Source: CANJBX01 sp041487815
GTDB lineage: Bacteria; Pseudomonadota; Alphaproteobacteria; Rhizobiales; Xanthobacteraceae
DNA: 7,783 nucleotides
Assembly (NCBI GenBank): GCA_041487815.1
Contig: JBGPOB010000175.1
Coordinates: 1 to 7,783, forward strand
Direction: 5' to 3'
The translations under genes were made by a program, and so were the position numbers. Within the stretch, counting starts at the first letter, position 1; each line of letters opens with the position of its first letter. The notes beneath the pieces are model-generated. The model saw only the letters and a program-made list of their open reading frames with translations, did no database searches and was not told the origin of the DNA. Positions 1 through 5,782 of the stretch are shown one piece after another.

Positions 1-64
1 AAGCGTAATCCGCCATATCGTTGCGTCGAAACGGCGGATTACGAATTCGTCCAACCCGCCCTAC
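1..64. repeat. REP pair, GGCGGATTA type, cut by window edge
   Basis: The right arm at 33-64 ends in CTAC, the reverse complement of the GTAG head typical of RAYT-recognised REPs, and holds a GGCGGATT/AACCCGCC stem with a wobble. The left arm is visible only as its 3' half (AATCCGCC, 7-14). The same type recurs as a complete single element at 7275-7304. It lies just downstream of the stop of the minus-strand gene at 96, where it could act as a transcript end. Confidence 0.7.
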
Positions 65-95
65 GAGCTACGTGCTGCCAACATCGACCGCGAGA

Positions 96-863
96 TCATT
101 GCCGCGACTTGATTGCCTGACCGGTTGCGTTAGTTAGCCGCTGATATTCTTGAGCAGCATTGGCTACTGATGGCGGCATATCATTCGTACCCAGTAATTC
201 GCTTACTCCTAGAAACACTCCGATCACTGGCAGACAAACGAAGTTAAGTGTCTCGATGATCTCATCTCGCTTGACTACCGGCTCGACATCAATGCCAGGT
301 ACGCCATCGCTATCGGGCGTAACATAGTAGCGGTTCAGTGTGTCAACTGACGGATGCGAATCGGTAGAAAGCGCCTGATAGAACACATACGATTGGATCG
401 CTCCGCGCATCGCGACACCCTTTGGGTTGAGCGTCTTAGCGTCTGCCCATTGCTTGTTTGCGCGCAGCCAGTCGCGCATTTTGGTCTCCATGGATTCGTC
501 CAAATTGATCTCGGTATCGAATAGGAACTGCATGCGCTCGCGCTTGTGTCGCATCTCATGCGCTACCATTTCGCTCCGGAACTTCTCACCGTCTTTCAGC
601 AACCCCAAAACCCAATATTGGTTCTCGTAGCAGTTGCGAGCTATCGTTCGCGCTTCGACAATTTGATTTTCGCGCAATAGGCTCAATGTCGCCTTTAGAT
701 TCGAAAGAGTGCGGGCTAGCAGGAGTAGGCCCAACACCTTTAGGTCGGCGGCGCCATGTTCGGTAACCGTTACTTTGCTACTGCCGAACAACTCTAGGCC
801 TATGCGACGGAGGCCTACCGCAAATGCCGTCCAAATTTCAACATTCTGTACAGAATCGTTCAT
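96..863 (-). CDS. DUF5677-like hypothetical protein
   Basis: A 255-residue, mostly helical protein with no signal peptide. The stretch around residues 66-80 (E70, A71, R72, R76, E80) followed by an aromatic/leucine helix, and a later D-S-H-P motif with H170, fit my memory of the DUF5677 family, whose biochemical function is not known to me. The ATG at 863-861 is preceded by a weak AAGAG-like site. The gene begins 12 bases after the stop of the upstream membrane-protein gene (876-1571), so the two are probably co-transcribed and could be translationally coupled. The third codon position is much less GC-biased than in the genes from 1807 to 6379, which hints at horizontal acquisition. The family label is an inference from pattern; a HEPN-like helical protein is the main alternative. 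Confidence 0.75.
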   Translation of the reverse strand: MNDSVQNVEIWTAFAVGLRRIGLELFGSSKVTVTEHGAADLKVLGLLLLARTLSNLKATLSLLRENQIVEARTIARNCYENQYWVLGLLKDGEKFRSEMVAHEMRHKRERMQFLFDTEINLDESMETKMRDWLRANKQWADAKTLNPKGVAMRGAIQSYVFYQALSTDSHPSVDTLNRYYVTPDSDGVPGIDVEPVVKRDEIIETLNFVCLPVIGVFLGVSELLGTNDMPPSVANAAQEYQRLTNATGQAIKSRQ

Positions 864-875
864 AGCTCTTAGCGC

Positions 876-1571
876 TTATGATCCGTCTTCAAGACGATTT
901 GGCTTAAGCTCCTGCTTCGTTTCAAGATATCGTTCATGCGCTTCACGAGTTAGCTGCTCTTGTTGCTGTGCTGTGATCGTTTCAACCTTGAGACGCTTGA
1001 AGCCAGAACCCCATTGAGCAATTTCATCTTTGATTCCTTTTAATGCCTCCGCGGCCGTATATTCCGGCGGTTCGCCAATTCGTCTAAAGCCCTCAAGGTC
1101 CGCGACTGAAGCTTTATAACTGCCGCTGCGCGATCGCCCATTCATGTCTTCATAACGGACATGCACCACAAAATCCTTTGGTGGTCCTGCCTTGAACATA
1201 TCGAGAGCATTCCCAAAGAAATGAAATAAACGTTCATCCTGCGGCAGAAATGAAACGAGCGGCCGCCTCACTCGTGGCCGATGCTCAATGCCATGCGAGG
1301 CGAAATCATCCGCGTCGGCTTCGAATTCAATAGAAACATTTTTGGCAGTGCCTTTCCCGACGTTGGCTACCACCAGATGAAGAATGTTAACGTGACGCGC
1401 ATCGGGAAAAAGATATGCGATGACTTTCGGTTCAGTCCCAGCTTTTCTGAGCCGTCGGTTCTCAAGCGCCAAAACACCGGTCAGCCAAGCGTACACAATT
1501 GTCGTAGCGGTAAGAACTACCGTTGCAATTGCGGTAACCGCCGCACTATTCGCGTTCAGCCAAGCGATCAC
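876..1571 (-). CDS. Single-pass membrane protein of unknown function
   Basis: A 231-residue protein starting at GTG (1571-1569), with a GGGA site about 10 bases upstream. Residues about 9-36 form one hydrophobic segment (AAVTAIATVVLTATTIVYAW), followed by a basic stretch (NRRLRK, 38-43) that predicts the C-terminal part stays in the cytoplasm. Residues about 47-165 look beta-rich, including the pattern LVVANVGKGTAKNVSI (66-81), which resembles an Ig-like beta sandwich. The last 45 residues are charged and helical. I do not recognise a named family. It is the first gene of a likely operon with the DUF5677-like gene, so the pair may work together at the membrane. Lower GC than the central genes. 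Confidence 0.75.
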   Translation of the reverse strand: MIAWLNANSAAVTAIATVVLTATTIVYAWLTGVLALENRRLRKAGTEPKVIAYLFPDARHVNILHLVVANVGKGTAKNVSIEFEADADDFASHGIEHRPRVRRPLVSFLPQDERLFHFFGNALDMFKAGPPKDFVVHVRYEDMNGRSRSGSYKASVADLEGFRRIGEPPEYTAAEALKGIKDEIAQWGSGFKRLKVETITAQQQEQLTREAHERYLETKQELKPNRLEDGS

Positions 1572-1651
1572 TATAGCTGTATCCCGTAGGAACGCCCCGA
1601 CCTCCCACTCGCCTTACTCATCGCCGCACTAATCCGCTCATGCCAGCAAGC

Positions 1652-1786
1652 GTAGAGTGGGCTAAGGCGCACCCGGATCGGCGCTGTGCGCCGTCCGGGT
1701 ACAGGCTCCGCGCCGAGCCCACGTCTGAAATTTCTAAACTGACACCACCGCGTGGGCTTCGCTTCGTTTTGCTCAGCCCACCCTAC
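1652..1786. repeat. REP pair, GTGGGCT type, left arm with nested hairpin
   Basis: Between the two leftmost minus-strand units. The left arm starts with GTAG at 1652-1655 and has an outer stem AGTGGGCT (1656-1663)/AGCCCAC (1716-1722) extended by GGCGC (1666-1670)/GCGCC (1710-1714). Inside it sits a complete second hairpin, ACCCGGA (1671-1677)/TCCGGGT (1694-1700) with CGGCGC/GCGCCG and a TGT loop. The right arm is 1752-1786 (GTGGGC...GCCCACCCTAC). The element is preceded by GCAAGC, as are the other REPs in the window. It lies between the end of the EipA-like gene and the start of the membrane-protein gene and could end transcription of the former. Confidence 0.75.
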
Positions 1787-1806
1787 AATCCTTGCGTGTT
1801 GGCTCG

Positions 1807-2247
1807 CTACCGCAGCGAAATCGCCAGCCCTGAGAAATCGGCATTGATCTGCAATCCGACCTGCCGGCCGGTGAGCCGTAAAACGGCGCCCTTCTCGTTG
1901 CGCAAAACGATCGCCTGCGCGCCGACGCCGACCGCGCCGCCCGCGCCGGCCGCGCCATAGACGCCGGCCACGTCCGACGCCGAATTGATATTGCTGACGG
2001 TGCCGCTGAAACGCGTCTCCGACGCGCCGAACACGAAGCCCGCGGAGAGGCCGCCGATCGAGATCGGATAGTTGCGGCCCTGGAACGACAGCGTGCCGGA
2101 GCCGCCGGAGCCGCCGATAAACCAGCCGGCCTTGATGACCGTGAAACGAATGCTGCCGCTGTCGGCATAGGCCGCCAACGGCAGACCGACGCCAAAGAGC
2201 GCGGTCAGGGCGATCAGGGCGACACGAATTTTCGATGACATTTGCAT
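1807..2247 (-). CDS. Small exported glycine-rich protein, EipA/DUF1134-like
   Basis: A 146-residue protein. A start further upstream is open, but the ATG at 2247-2245 follows a perfect AGGAGG by 7 bases, so it is chosen. Residues about 1-28 form a signal peptide (basic SSKIR, hydrophobic core, cleavage after A-YA-type end), predicting a periplasmic or cell-surface protein. The mature part alternates short beta strands and glycines: SGTLSFQGRNYPISIGG, then SNINSASDVAGVYGAAGAG, then an IVLRNEKGAVLRL segment. This order resembles the small beta-barrel EipA (DUF1134) envelope-integrity proteins of Rhizobiales, which is my inference; a SYLF/YSC84-like protein is an alternative. It stands alone, with repeats on both sides. 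Strong GC3 bias matches the genomic core. Confidence 0.8.
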   Translation of the reverse strand: MQMSSKIRVALIALTALFGVGLPLAAYADSGSIRFTVIKAGWFIGGSGGSGTLSFQGRNYPISIGGLSAGFVFGASETRFSGTVSNINSASDVAGVYGAAGAGGAVGVGAQAIVLRNEKGAVLRLTGRQVGLQINADFSGLAISLR

Positions 2248-2254
2248 GGCGAGG

Positions 2255-2260
2255 CCTCCT
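2255..2260 (-). promoter_or_regulatory. Ribosome binding site AGGAGG
   Basis: A perfect AGGAGG on the minus strand, 7 bases before the ATG at 2247. It decides the start of the exported protein in favour of the internal ATG over the longer reading frame that begins at 2289. Confidence 0.85.
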
Positions 2261-2296
2261 GGGGTGCGGATGTGCGAACGGGGCAGCATAGCAAGC

Positions 2297-2412
2297 GTAG
2301 CCCGGATGGAGCAAAGCGCAATCCGGGACTAACATCTGCGGCGCCAGCGGCCCCGCATTTCGCTTCCGCCTTCGCTAAAGCTACGGCGGACAGGTCGCTT
2401 CATGCGGGCTAC
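2297..2412. repeat. REPIN, CCCGGAT type, right arm interrupted
   Basis: The left arm 2297-2327 starts GTAG and has the stem CCCGGAT/ATCCGGG. The right arm 2352-2412 has the stem CCCGCAT (2352-2358)/ATGCGGG (2402-2408) and ends CTAC, but is about 30 bases longer than other arms because a separate palindrome (2365-2390) sits in its loop. GCAAGC precedes the left arm. The left arm lies about 40 bases upstream of the ribosome binding site of the exported-protein gene, so it may be transcribed as part of its leader or overlap its promoter. Confidence 0.85.
2365..2390. repeat. 26-bp palindrome nested in REP loop
   Basis: TCCGCC (2365-2370) pairs with GGCGGA (2385-2390), with an inner GCTAAAGC palindrome in the 14-base interior. 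A related 26-bp copy is at 5033-5058. It falls within the loop of the right REPIN arm, splitting its usual GAAGCGAAGCGAA loop. Confidence 0.7.
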
Positions 2413-2443
2413 TCGCTACTCGCTAACCCGCCCGACACGGCCC

Positions 2444-2516
2444 CTACCCCCCGCCCAATAAAACTCCGCAGGTGGTTGGGCAGGATCATCGCGTAGAGGT
2501 TCACCTCCGCCGGGCA
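2444..2516 (-). pseudogene. 3'-terminal scrap of an SDR gene
   Basis: Read on the minus strand this encodes PAEVNLYAMILPNHLRSFIG, which aligns with the last residues of the intact SDR at 4171-4932 (PGEVNLYEATILPNHMRSFIG). DNA identity is obvious over about 70 bases, with one 3-base deletion within the coding part. The TAG stop of the intact gene is also still present (CTA at 2444-2446 on the plus strand) but is shifted one base out of frame by an extra G. Nothing upstream on the minus strand resembles the rest of an SDR, so this is a leftover of a duplicated or relocated paralog. It faces the same way as the intact SDR, so the MetE-like gene is flanked by two direct copies of an SDR tail. Confidence 0.8.
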
Positions 2517-2547
2517 GCGCCGGCCGGCAACCGGACGCCTTGTCGCC

Positions 2548-2577
2548 TTGCCGCGGGCGAGCGGTCCTTGCTAGCAT
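2548..2577 (+). promoter_or_regulatory. Possible sigma-70 promoter for the MetE-like gene
   Basis: TTGCCG (2548-2553) and TAGCAT (2572-2577) with an 18-base spacer, about 75 bases before the ATG at 2650. Matches to consensus are partial, so this is only a candidate. Confidence 0.3.
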
Positions 2578-2649
2578 CCAACGGGTCGCGCGCCGCGCCC
2601 CGCGCACACGGCGCAAAAGCTCGTGGCGATATCAAAAGGGGAGGGAAAG

Positions 2650-3960
2650 ATGGCTGACCGGATTTTGACGACCCACGTGGGGAGCCTGCCGCGCCCCGCG
2701 AATATGATCGAACTCAACCGCAAGCGCGTCGACGGCGAGAAGATCGACGATGCCACCTACGACCGCGAGCTCAAGAACGCCGTGGTCGATGTCGTCAAAC
2801 GGCAGAAAGATGTTGGCGTCGATCTCGTCAATGACGGCGAGTTTGGCCACACCATGGGCTGGCACTACGACTACGGCGCGTGGTGGTCGTATGTGATCCG
2901 GCGTCTGACGGGAGTGACGGCCGAGTCGAAGCCGCTGTGGATGCAAACCTTGTCGGCGCAAACCCAAACGCCTTTGACGCCCAAGGCTTTCACCGTCGGC
3001 AACTGGCTCGATCGTCGCGACTGGAAGATCTTCGAAGAGGCTTACATGGATCCCGCCTCGGGATGCGCGTTGCCCGAGTAGTACATGACCCACTACAGCC
3101 CCGTCGTAACCGGCCCGATCAAATACAAGGGGCAGGATGCGATCCAGCGCGACATCGCGAACCTCAAGGCCGGGCTCAAGGCGGCGGGGATCACGAAGGG
3201 CGGCTGGATGAATTCGGTCGCGCCGGCGAGCTGCTCGCGCATGGCCAACACGCACTACAAGACCGAAGAGGAACTGATGTACGCCTGCGCCGACGCGATG
3301 CGCGAGGAGTACAAGGCGATCGTCGACGCCGGGCTGATCCTTCAGCTCGACGACCCGGCGATCGGCGAGAACTGGGATCAGCAGAAGGACGAGCCGAGCG
3401 TCAAGGCCTACCGCACGTACACGGCCAAGTGTATCGAGATTCTCAACTACTCGATCCGCGGGCTGCCCTCCGACAAGATCCGCTTCCACCTGTGCTGGGG
3501 AAGCTGGCACGGCCCGCATACCACCGACATCCCGATGCAGCACCTCGCCGACCTGATGCTGAAGGTCAAGGCGGACGCCTATTCCTTCGAGGCCGCCAAC
3601 GTCCGCCACGAGCACGAGTGGAAACTGTGGAAGGACATCAAGCTGCCCGCCGGCAAGGTCATCATGCCCGGCGTCGTCACCCACTCGACCAACGTGATCG
3701 AGCACCCCGAAGTGGTCGCGGACCGCATCGTCCGCTGGGCCGAGACGGTCGGCCCCGACCGCGTCGTCGCCTCGACCGATTGCGGGCTCGGCGGCCGCGT
3801 GCATCCGCAGGTCGCCTGGGCGAAGCTCGCAACGCTCGGCAAGGGCGCCGAGCTTGCCTCCAAGCACCTGCGGTCCGGGGCGCGGTCGCGCCGATCCTCT
3901 CCCACAAAGAAAAAGGCGAGCGCCAAGCGGCCCGCGCGACGCGCCGGGCGCCGGCGGTAA
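2650..3960 (+). pseudogene. MetE-like methyltransferase gene with in-frame TAG
   Basis: Homologous to the catalytic (C-terminal) barrel of cobalamin-independent methionine synthase, which moves a methyl group to a zinc-bound thiol; this stand-alone subfamily's true substrate is often unknown. The ATG at 2650 follows AGGGGAGGG (2637-2645). The reading frame is 436 codons, broken by a TAG at codon 144 (3079-3081); both halves continue in the same frame, the second having an ATG at 3085 with no convincing ribosome site. Seen motifs: HVGSLPRP near the N-terminus, NDGEFGHTMGWHYDYG before the stop, and after it H280-L-C282 (FHLCWGSWHGPH), E314 (SFEAAN) and C378 (STDCG), which match the MetE zinc ligands His, Cys, Glu and Cys. 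The last 29 or so residues form an unusual Arg/Lys/Ser tail beyond the normal family end. Either a recent nonsense mutation, readthrough, or a sequencing error; the rest of the frame is well conserved, so decay is recent. Confidence 0.85.
3079..3081 (+). other. In-frame TAG within the MetE-like gene
   Basis: The codon sequence is CCC GAG TAG TAC ATG, in register with both the upstream and downstream MetE-like coding sequence. A single C-to-T change from CAG (Gln), or a one-base change from GAG, AAG, TGG or TCG, would explain it. Confidence 0.9.
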
Positions 3961-4170
3961 TCGGAGCGCGATCTCGCAATCGTGGCGGGTCGGCGCAAGC
4001 GCAGGCCCGCCACCAGGTCAAAGCCGGGATTCTCAACTCCACTCCGCGATATTTCGCCGCCGCCCGGAACACGCATGAACGCGCCAACGACTTCTTTGAC
4101 GTCACGCTCCATAGTCATGTCCGCGGCGTGAGGGTGCCGCTTTGCAGTGAGGCGCGCTCCGCACGCGCCG
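3961..4170. other. Intergenic region between convergent genes
   Basis: Between the stops of the MetE-like gene (plus) and the SDR (minus). It contains the hairpin at 3982-4013 and no coding sequence I can support; a minus-strand open frame from 4118 is low in family-like features and runs antisense into the MetE-like gene. No T-run terminator was seen. Confidence 0.5.
3982..4013. terminator. Hairpin after the MetE-like gene, possible terminator
   Basis: GTGGCGGG (3982-3989) pairs with CCCGCCAC (4006-4013), with an inner GCGC-AA-GCGC stem in the 16-base loop. It starts 22 bases after the TAA at 3958-3960. No T-run follows on either strand, so an intrinsic terminator is uncertain; it could instead protect the 3' end of the transcript. 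Confidence 0.4.
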
Positions 4171-4932
4171 CTACCCCCTCCCGATGAACGACCGCATGTG
4201 GTTGGGCAGGATCGTCGCCTCGTAGAGGTTCACTTCGCCCGGCAGCGCGGCCATCAGCAGCGCGACCTTCGCCACGTCTTCCGCCGCCATGACGTAGTCT
4301 TCGGGCGTCTCCCCCGCCCCGGCCCGGGTGCGCCCGCGCCGCATCGTGAACGAGGAGAGCGTCGCGCCGGGATGGATCACCGAGGCGACGATGTCGTGCT
4401 TCCTCCCGTCCATCGTCAACTGATGCGTCATGCCCTGGATGGCGAACTTGGTCGTCGTGTAGGGCAAGGAATCCGGGCGCGGCGTCTTGGCCGAGACGCT
4501 GCCCATGTTGATGATGCGCCCGCCCTTCGGCTTCTGATCCTTCATGATCCGCACGGCCTCGCGCGAGCACAGGAACGCGGCGGTGATGTTGATGTCGAGA
4601 ACTTCCTTCCAATATTTGAGCGTGATGTCCTCGGTGTTGATGTGCGTTGCGACGCCGGCGTTGTTGACGAGTACGTCCAGCCGGCCGTAGGTCTTCACCG
4701 CCTTGGCGAACAGCGCCGCGACCTGGTCTTCTTGCGTCACGTCGGTCGGAACGGGGAGCGCCTCGCCGCCGCCTTTTCGGATTCCGGCAGCGACCTCGTC
4801 GAGCACGTCCGCGCGCCGCGCGACCAGCACGGTCTTGGCTCCTTCCGCGCCGAACATCTCCGCGATCGCGCGGCCGATCCCGTTGCTCGCGCCGGTGACG
4901 ATCGCGACTTTATCCTGTAGCTGCCTGGTCAT
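4171..4932 (-). CDS. Short-chain dehydrogenase/reductase (SDR)
   Basis: A 253-residue cytoplasmic classical SDR, the usual length for the family. It is expected to carry out NAD(P)H-dependent oxidation or reduction of an alcohol/carbonyl; the substrate cannot be read from the sequence. Seen motifs: TGASNGIG (13-20) for dinucleotide binding, R39-R40 after the second strand (suggesting NADP(H)), D64, NNAG (90-93), N115, and the catalytic S145, Y158 and K162 (YTTTK). The ATG at 4932-4930 has AAGGAG 9 bases upstream; a two-codon ATG CAA TGA overlaps just before it. It converges on the MetE-like gene and diverges from the small exported protein. Its 3' end is duplicated as a scrap at 2444-2516. 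The sequence has no defect. Confidence 0.95.
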   Translation of the reverse strand: MTRQLQDKVAIVTGASNGIGRAIAEMFGAEGAKTVLVARRADVLDEVAAGIRKGGGEALPVPTDVTQEDQVAALFAKAVKTYGRLDVLVNNAGVATHINTEDITLKYWKEVLDINITAAFLCSREAVRIMKDQKPKGGRIINMGSVSAKTPRPDSLPYTTTKFAIQGMTHQLTMDGRKHDIVASVIHPGATLSSFTMRRGRTRAGAGETPEDYVMAAEDVAKVALLMAALPGEVNLYEATILPNHMRSFIGRG

Positions 4933-4977
4933 TGCATTGCGCTCCTTGCCTGCGCGTCATCCAACCCGGAACCCATG

Positions 4978-5007
4978 TTAACAAGCAAGCGTAGCCCGTG
5001 GTAACAT
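4978..5007 (+). promoter_or_regulatory. Candidate promoter with half-REP spacer
   Basis: TTAACA (4978-4983) and TAACAT (5002-5007) with an 18-base spacer made almost wholly of a truncated REP head (AGCAAGCGTAGCCCG). It would drive the small exported-protein gene with a leader of about 60 bases. Matches are 5/6 and 4/6 to the sigma-70 consensus; no experiment supports it. Confidence 0.35.
4982..4998 (+). repeat. Truncated REP head
   Basis: CAAGCAAGCGTAGCCCG matches the left border of the full REPINs at 5657 and 7327 and then diverges, so only the GTAG head and the first stem bases remain. It lies between the divergent SDR and small exported-protein genes. Confidence 0.65.
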
Positions 5008-5032
5008 AACGTGCCGTGCCATGAGCAACTTG

Positions 5033-5058
5033 TCCGCCCAAGCCTTGGCGCAGACGGA
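5033..5058. repeat. 26-bp palindrome in the leader of the small exported-protein gene
   Basis: TCCGCC (5033-5038) faces GACGGA (5053-5058) with one mismatch and a 14-base interior containing CCAAGCCTTGG. It has the same length and outer arms as the palindrome nested at 2365-2390, so the two are probably one repeat family. It ends 5 bases before the ribosome binding site GGAGG and could fold in the mRNA. Confidence 0.55.
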
Positions 5059-5063
5059 AGACC

Positions 5064-5068
5064 GGAGG
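5064..5068 (+). promoter_or_regulatory. Ribosome binding site GGAGG before an ATA codon
   Basis: GGAGG with exactly 5 bases before ATA at 5074-5076, where the signal-peptide n-region (RKF) begins. The spacing marks this as the true start position, although the codon is not a normal start. Confidence 0.6.
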
Positions 5069-5073
5069 CCGCC

Positions 5074-5292
5074 ATAAGGAAATTTGCCGCAGCCATTGCC
5101 GTCGCTGCCATGCTTTCGCTCGCTGCGTCGATCGCGCCGGCGCATGCACGCCCGCCAACCGTCACCAACTCGCCGGGATACGACGCAAGGCTCGCCGAAT
5201 CCAGGAAGGCATGGGCGGCTTCTCAGGCCGTACAACAGCCCAAGGTAACGGTACGTCACGCCCGCAAGAAAAAACGCGGCACTCAGCGTTAA
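5074..5292 (+). CDS. Small exported basic protein with ATA at its start position
   Basis: A 72-residue product. Codons 1-25 form a textbook signal peptide: basic RK, a core of A, I, V, M and L, and an APAHA cleavage end. The mature part is about 47 residues, with a variable linker and a strongly basic end (RHARKKKRGTQR). The codon 5 bases after GGAGG (5064-5068) is ATA, so either ATA is used as a weak start, the start has been lost by a G-to-A change, or translation begins at ATG 5110 (losing the positive n-region) or at GTG 5011 (adding 21 residues with no signal-like character). I do not recognise the family; similar small secreted proteins are common as unannotated genes in Rhizobiales. 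It converges with the cytochrome gene, whose stop is 43 bases away. Confidence 0.6.
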   Translation: MRKFAAAIAVAAMLSLAASIAPAHARPPTVTNSPGYDARLAESRKAWAASQAVQQPKVTVRHARKKKRGTQR

Positions 5293-5335
5293 AAGCCCGT
5301 CGGTTGGGTTGAGCGCCGCGAAACGACCCCGCGCG

Positions 5336-5635
5336 CTATTTCCCCAGCGTGCCGATATATGCAGCGATATCTGCCGTTTCGGCCCGCCGTGGCGAAAAAT
5401 TCATCTTCGGGTGCGGCCCGAGGATAACAACGGCGAGTGCATCCACATCAAAGCCGCGCTTCCTGCCGATCACGTCGAACGGCGGCGCATCAGCCACTTC
5501 GTTGCGCAAGCCTGGCGCAATCGTATGGCAAGGCGCACAGTGGCTCTCCGCCAGGCGCTTTCCGTTGCCGGCATCCGCGGCAAGCGCGTTTGACGCCGCC
5601 ACCATCGCGGCAAACAATATGGTGACCTTGAACAA
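5336..5635 (-). CDS. Small periplasmic c-type cytochrome
   Basis: A 99-residue class I cytochrome c. The TTG at 5635-5633 is chosen because GGAGG (5644-5640) lies 4 bases upstream and because it gives a full signal peptide (K3, hydrophobic core, cleavage near the ALA at 17-19); the alternative ATG at 5605 cuts the signal peptide in half. Covalent haem attachment is at C33-A-P-C36-H37, with M78 (HPKMNF) as the expected second axial ligand and a short C-terminal helix (DIAAYIGTLGK). It likely carries single electrons in the periplasm; the partner is unknown. Much longer reading frames upstream read through the REPIN and are not supported. A REPIN begins only 22 bases upstream of the TTG, so the native promoter lies beyond it or has been replaced. 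Confidence 0.88.
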   Translation of the reverse strand: MFKVTILFAAMVAASNALAADAGNGKRLAESHCAPCHTIAPGLRNEVADAPPFDVIGRKRGFDVDALAVVILGPHPKMNFSPRRAETADIAAYIGTLGK

Positions 5636-5656
5636 CGGGCCTCCGTTCGCGCAAGC

Positions 5657-5740
5657 GTAGCCCGGATGGAGCGCAGCGCAATCCGGGTTTCTCGCGCCCA
5701 ATAAAGCAGCCCGGATTTCGCTTCGCTTCATCCGGGCTAC
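5657..5740. repeat. REPIN upstream of the RAYT gene
   Basis: Two inverted REPs: 5657-5687 (GTAG, stem CCCGGAT/ATCCGGG, loop with GCGCAGCGC) and 5710-5740 (stem CCCGGAT/ATCCGGG, CTAC, loop TTCGCTTCGCTTC), with a 22-base spacer. The arms are of two loop types, here called a (left) and b (right). It lies between the cytochrome gene and the RAYT gene, the standard place for a REPIN tied to its own transposase. Confidence 0.92.
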
Positions 5741-5747
5741 GATAACT

Positions 5748-5769
5748 GTAGCCCGAAGCGCAATCCGGG
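5748..5769 (+). repeat. Truncated REP next to the RAYT start
   Basis: A REP head with a 9-base deletion relative to the 31-base arms: GTAGCCCG runs directly into AAGCGCAATCCGGG. It ends 13 bases before the RAYT ATG, and its end supplies the only weak purine-rich site (GGGATAAG) there. Confidence 0.75.
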
Positions 5770-5782
5770 ATAAGCCCCGCGT

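Noticed and set aside
1571..2335. 254-codon minus-strand frame overlapping the exported protein
   Set aside because: Its composition is Arg/Gly/His-rich and it lacks motifs; the AGGAGG and signal peptide support the other frame.
3079..3081. TAG as pyrrolysine in a methyltransferase
   Set aside because: Pyrrolysine occurs in methylamine methyltransferases (MtmB, MtbB, MttB), not in the MetE family, and nothing here suggests PylT or PylS; TAG also ends other genes in this window (for example at 1807 and 4171).
2632..3867. Long minus-strand open frame of 411 codons
   Set aside because: It is antisense to the MetE-like gene; its product is low-complexity and Arg/Asp/Val-rich, typical of the shadow of a high-GC gene, and the plus strand has clear family motifs.
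3579..4118. Minus-strand ORF from ATG 4118
   Set aside because: No domain, no ribosome binding site of note, and most of it is antisense to the MetE-like gene.
2880..4187. 435-codon plus-strand frame overlapping the MetE-like gene
   Set aside because: It lacks any recognisable domain and is extremely Arg-rich; it is a frame shadow of the MetE-like gene.
4147..4920. 257-codon plus-strand frame opposite the SDR
   Set aside because: It is the antisense shadow of a clear SDR and contains no family motif.
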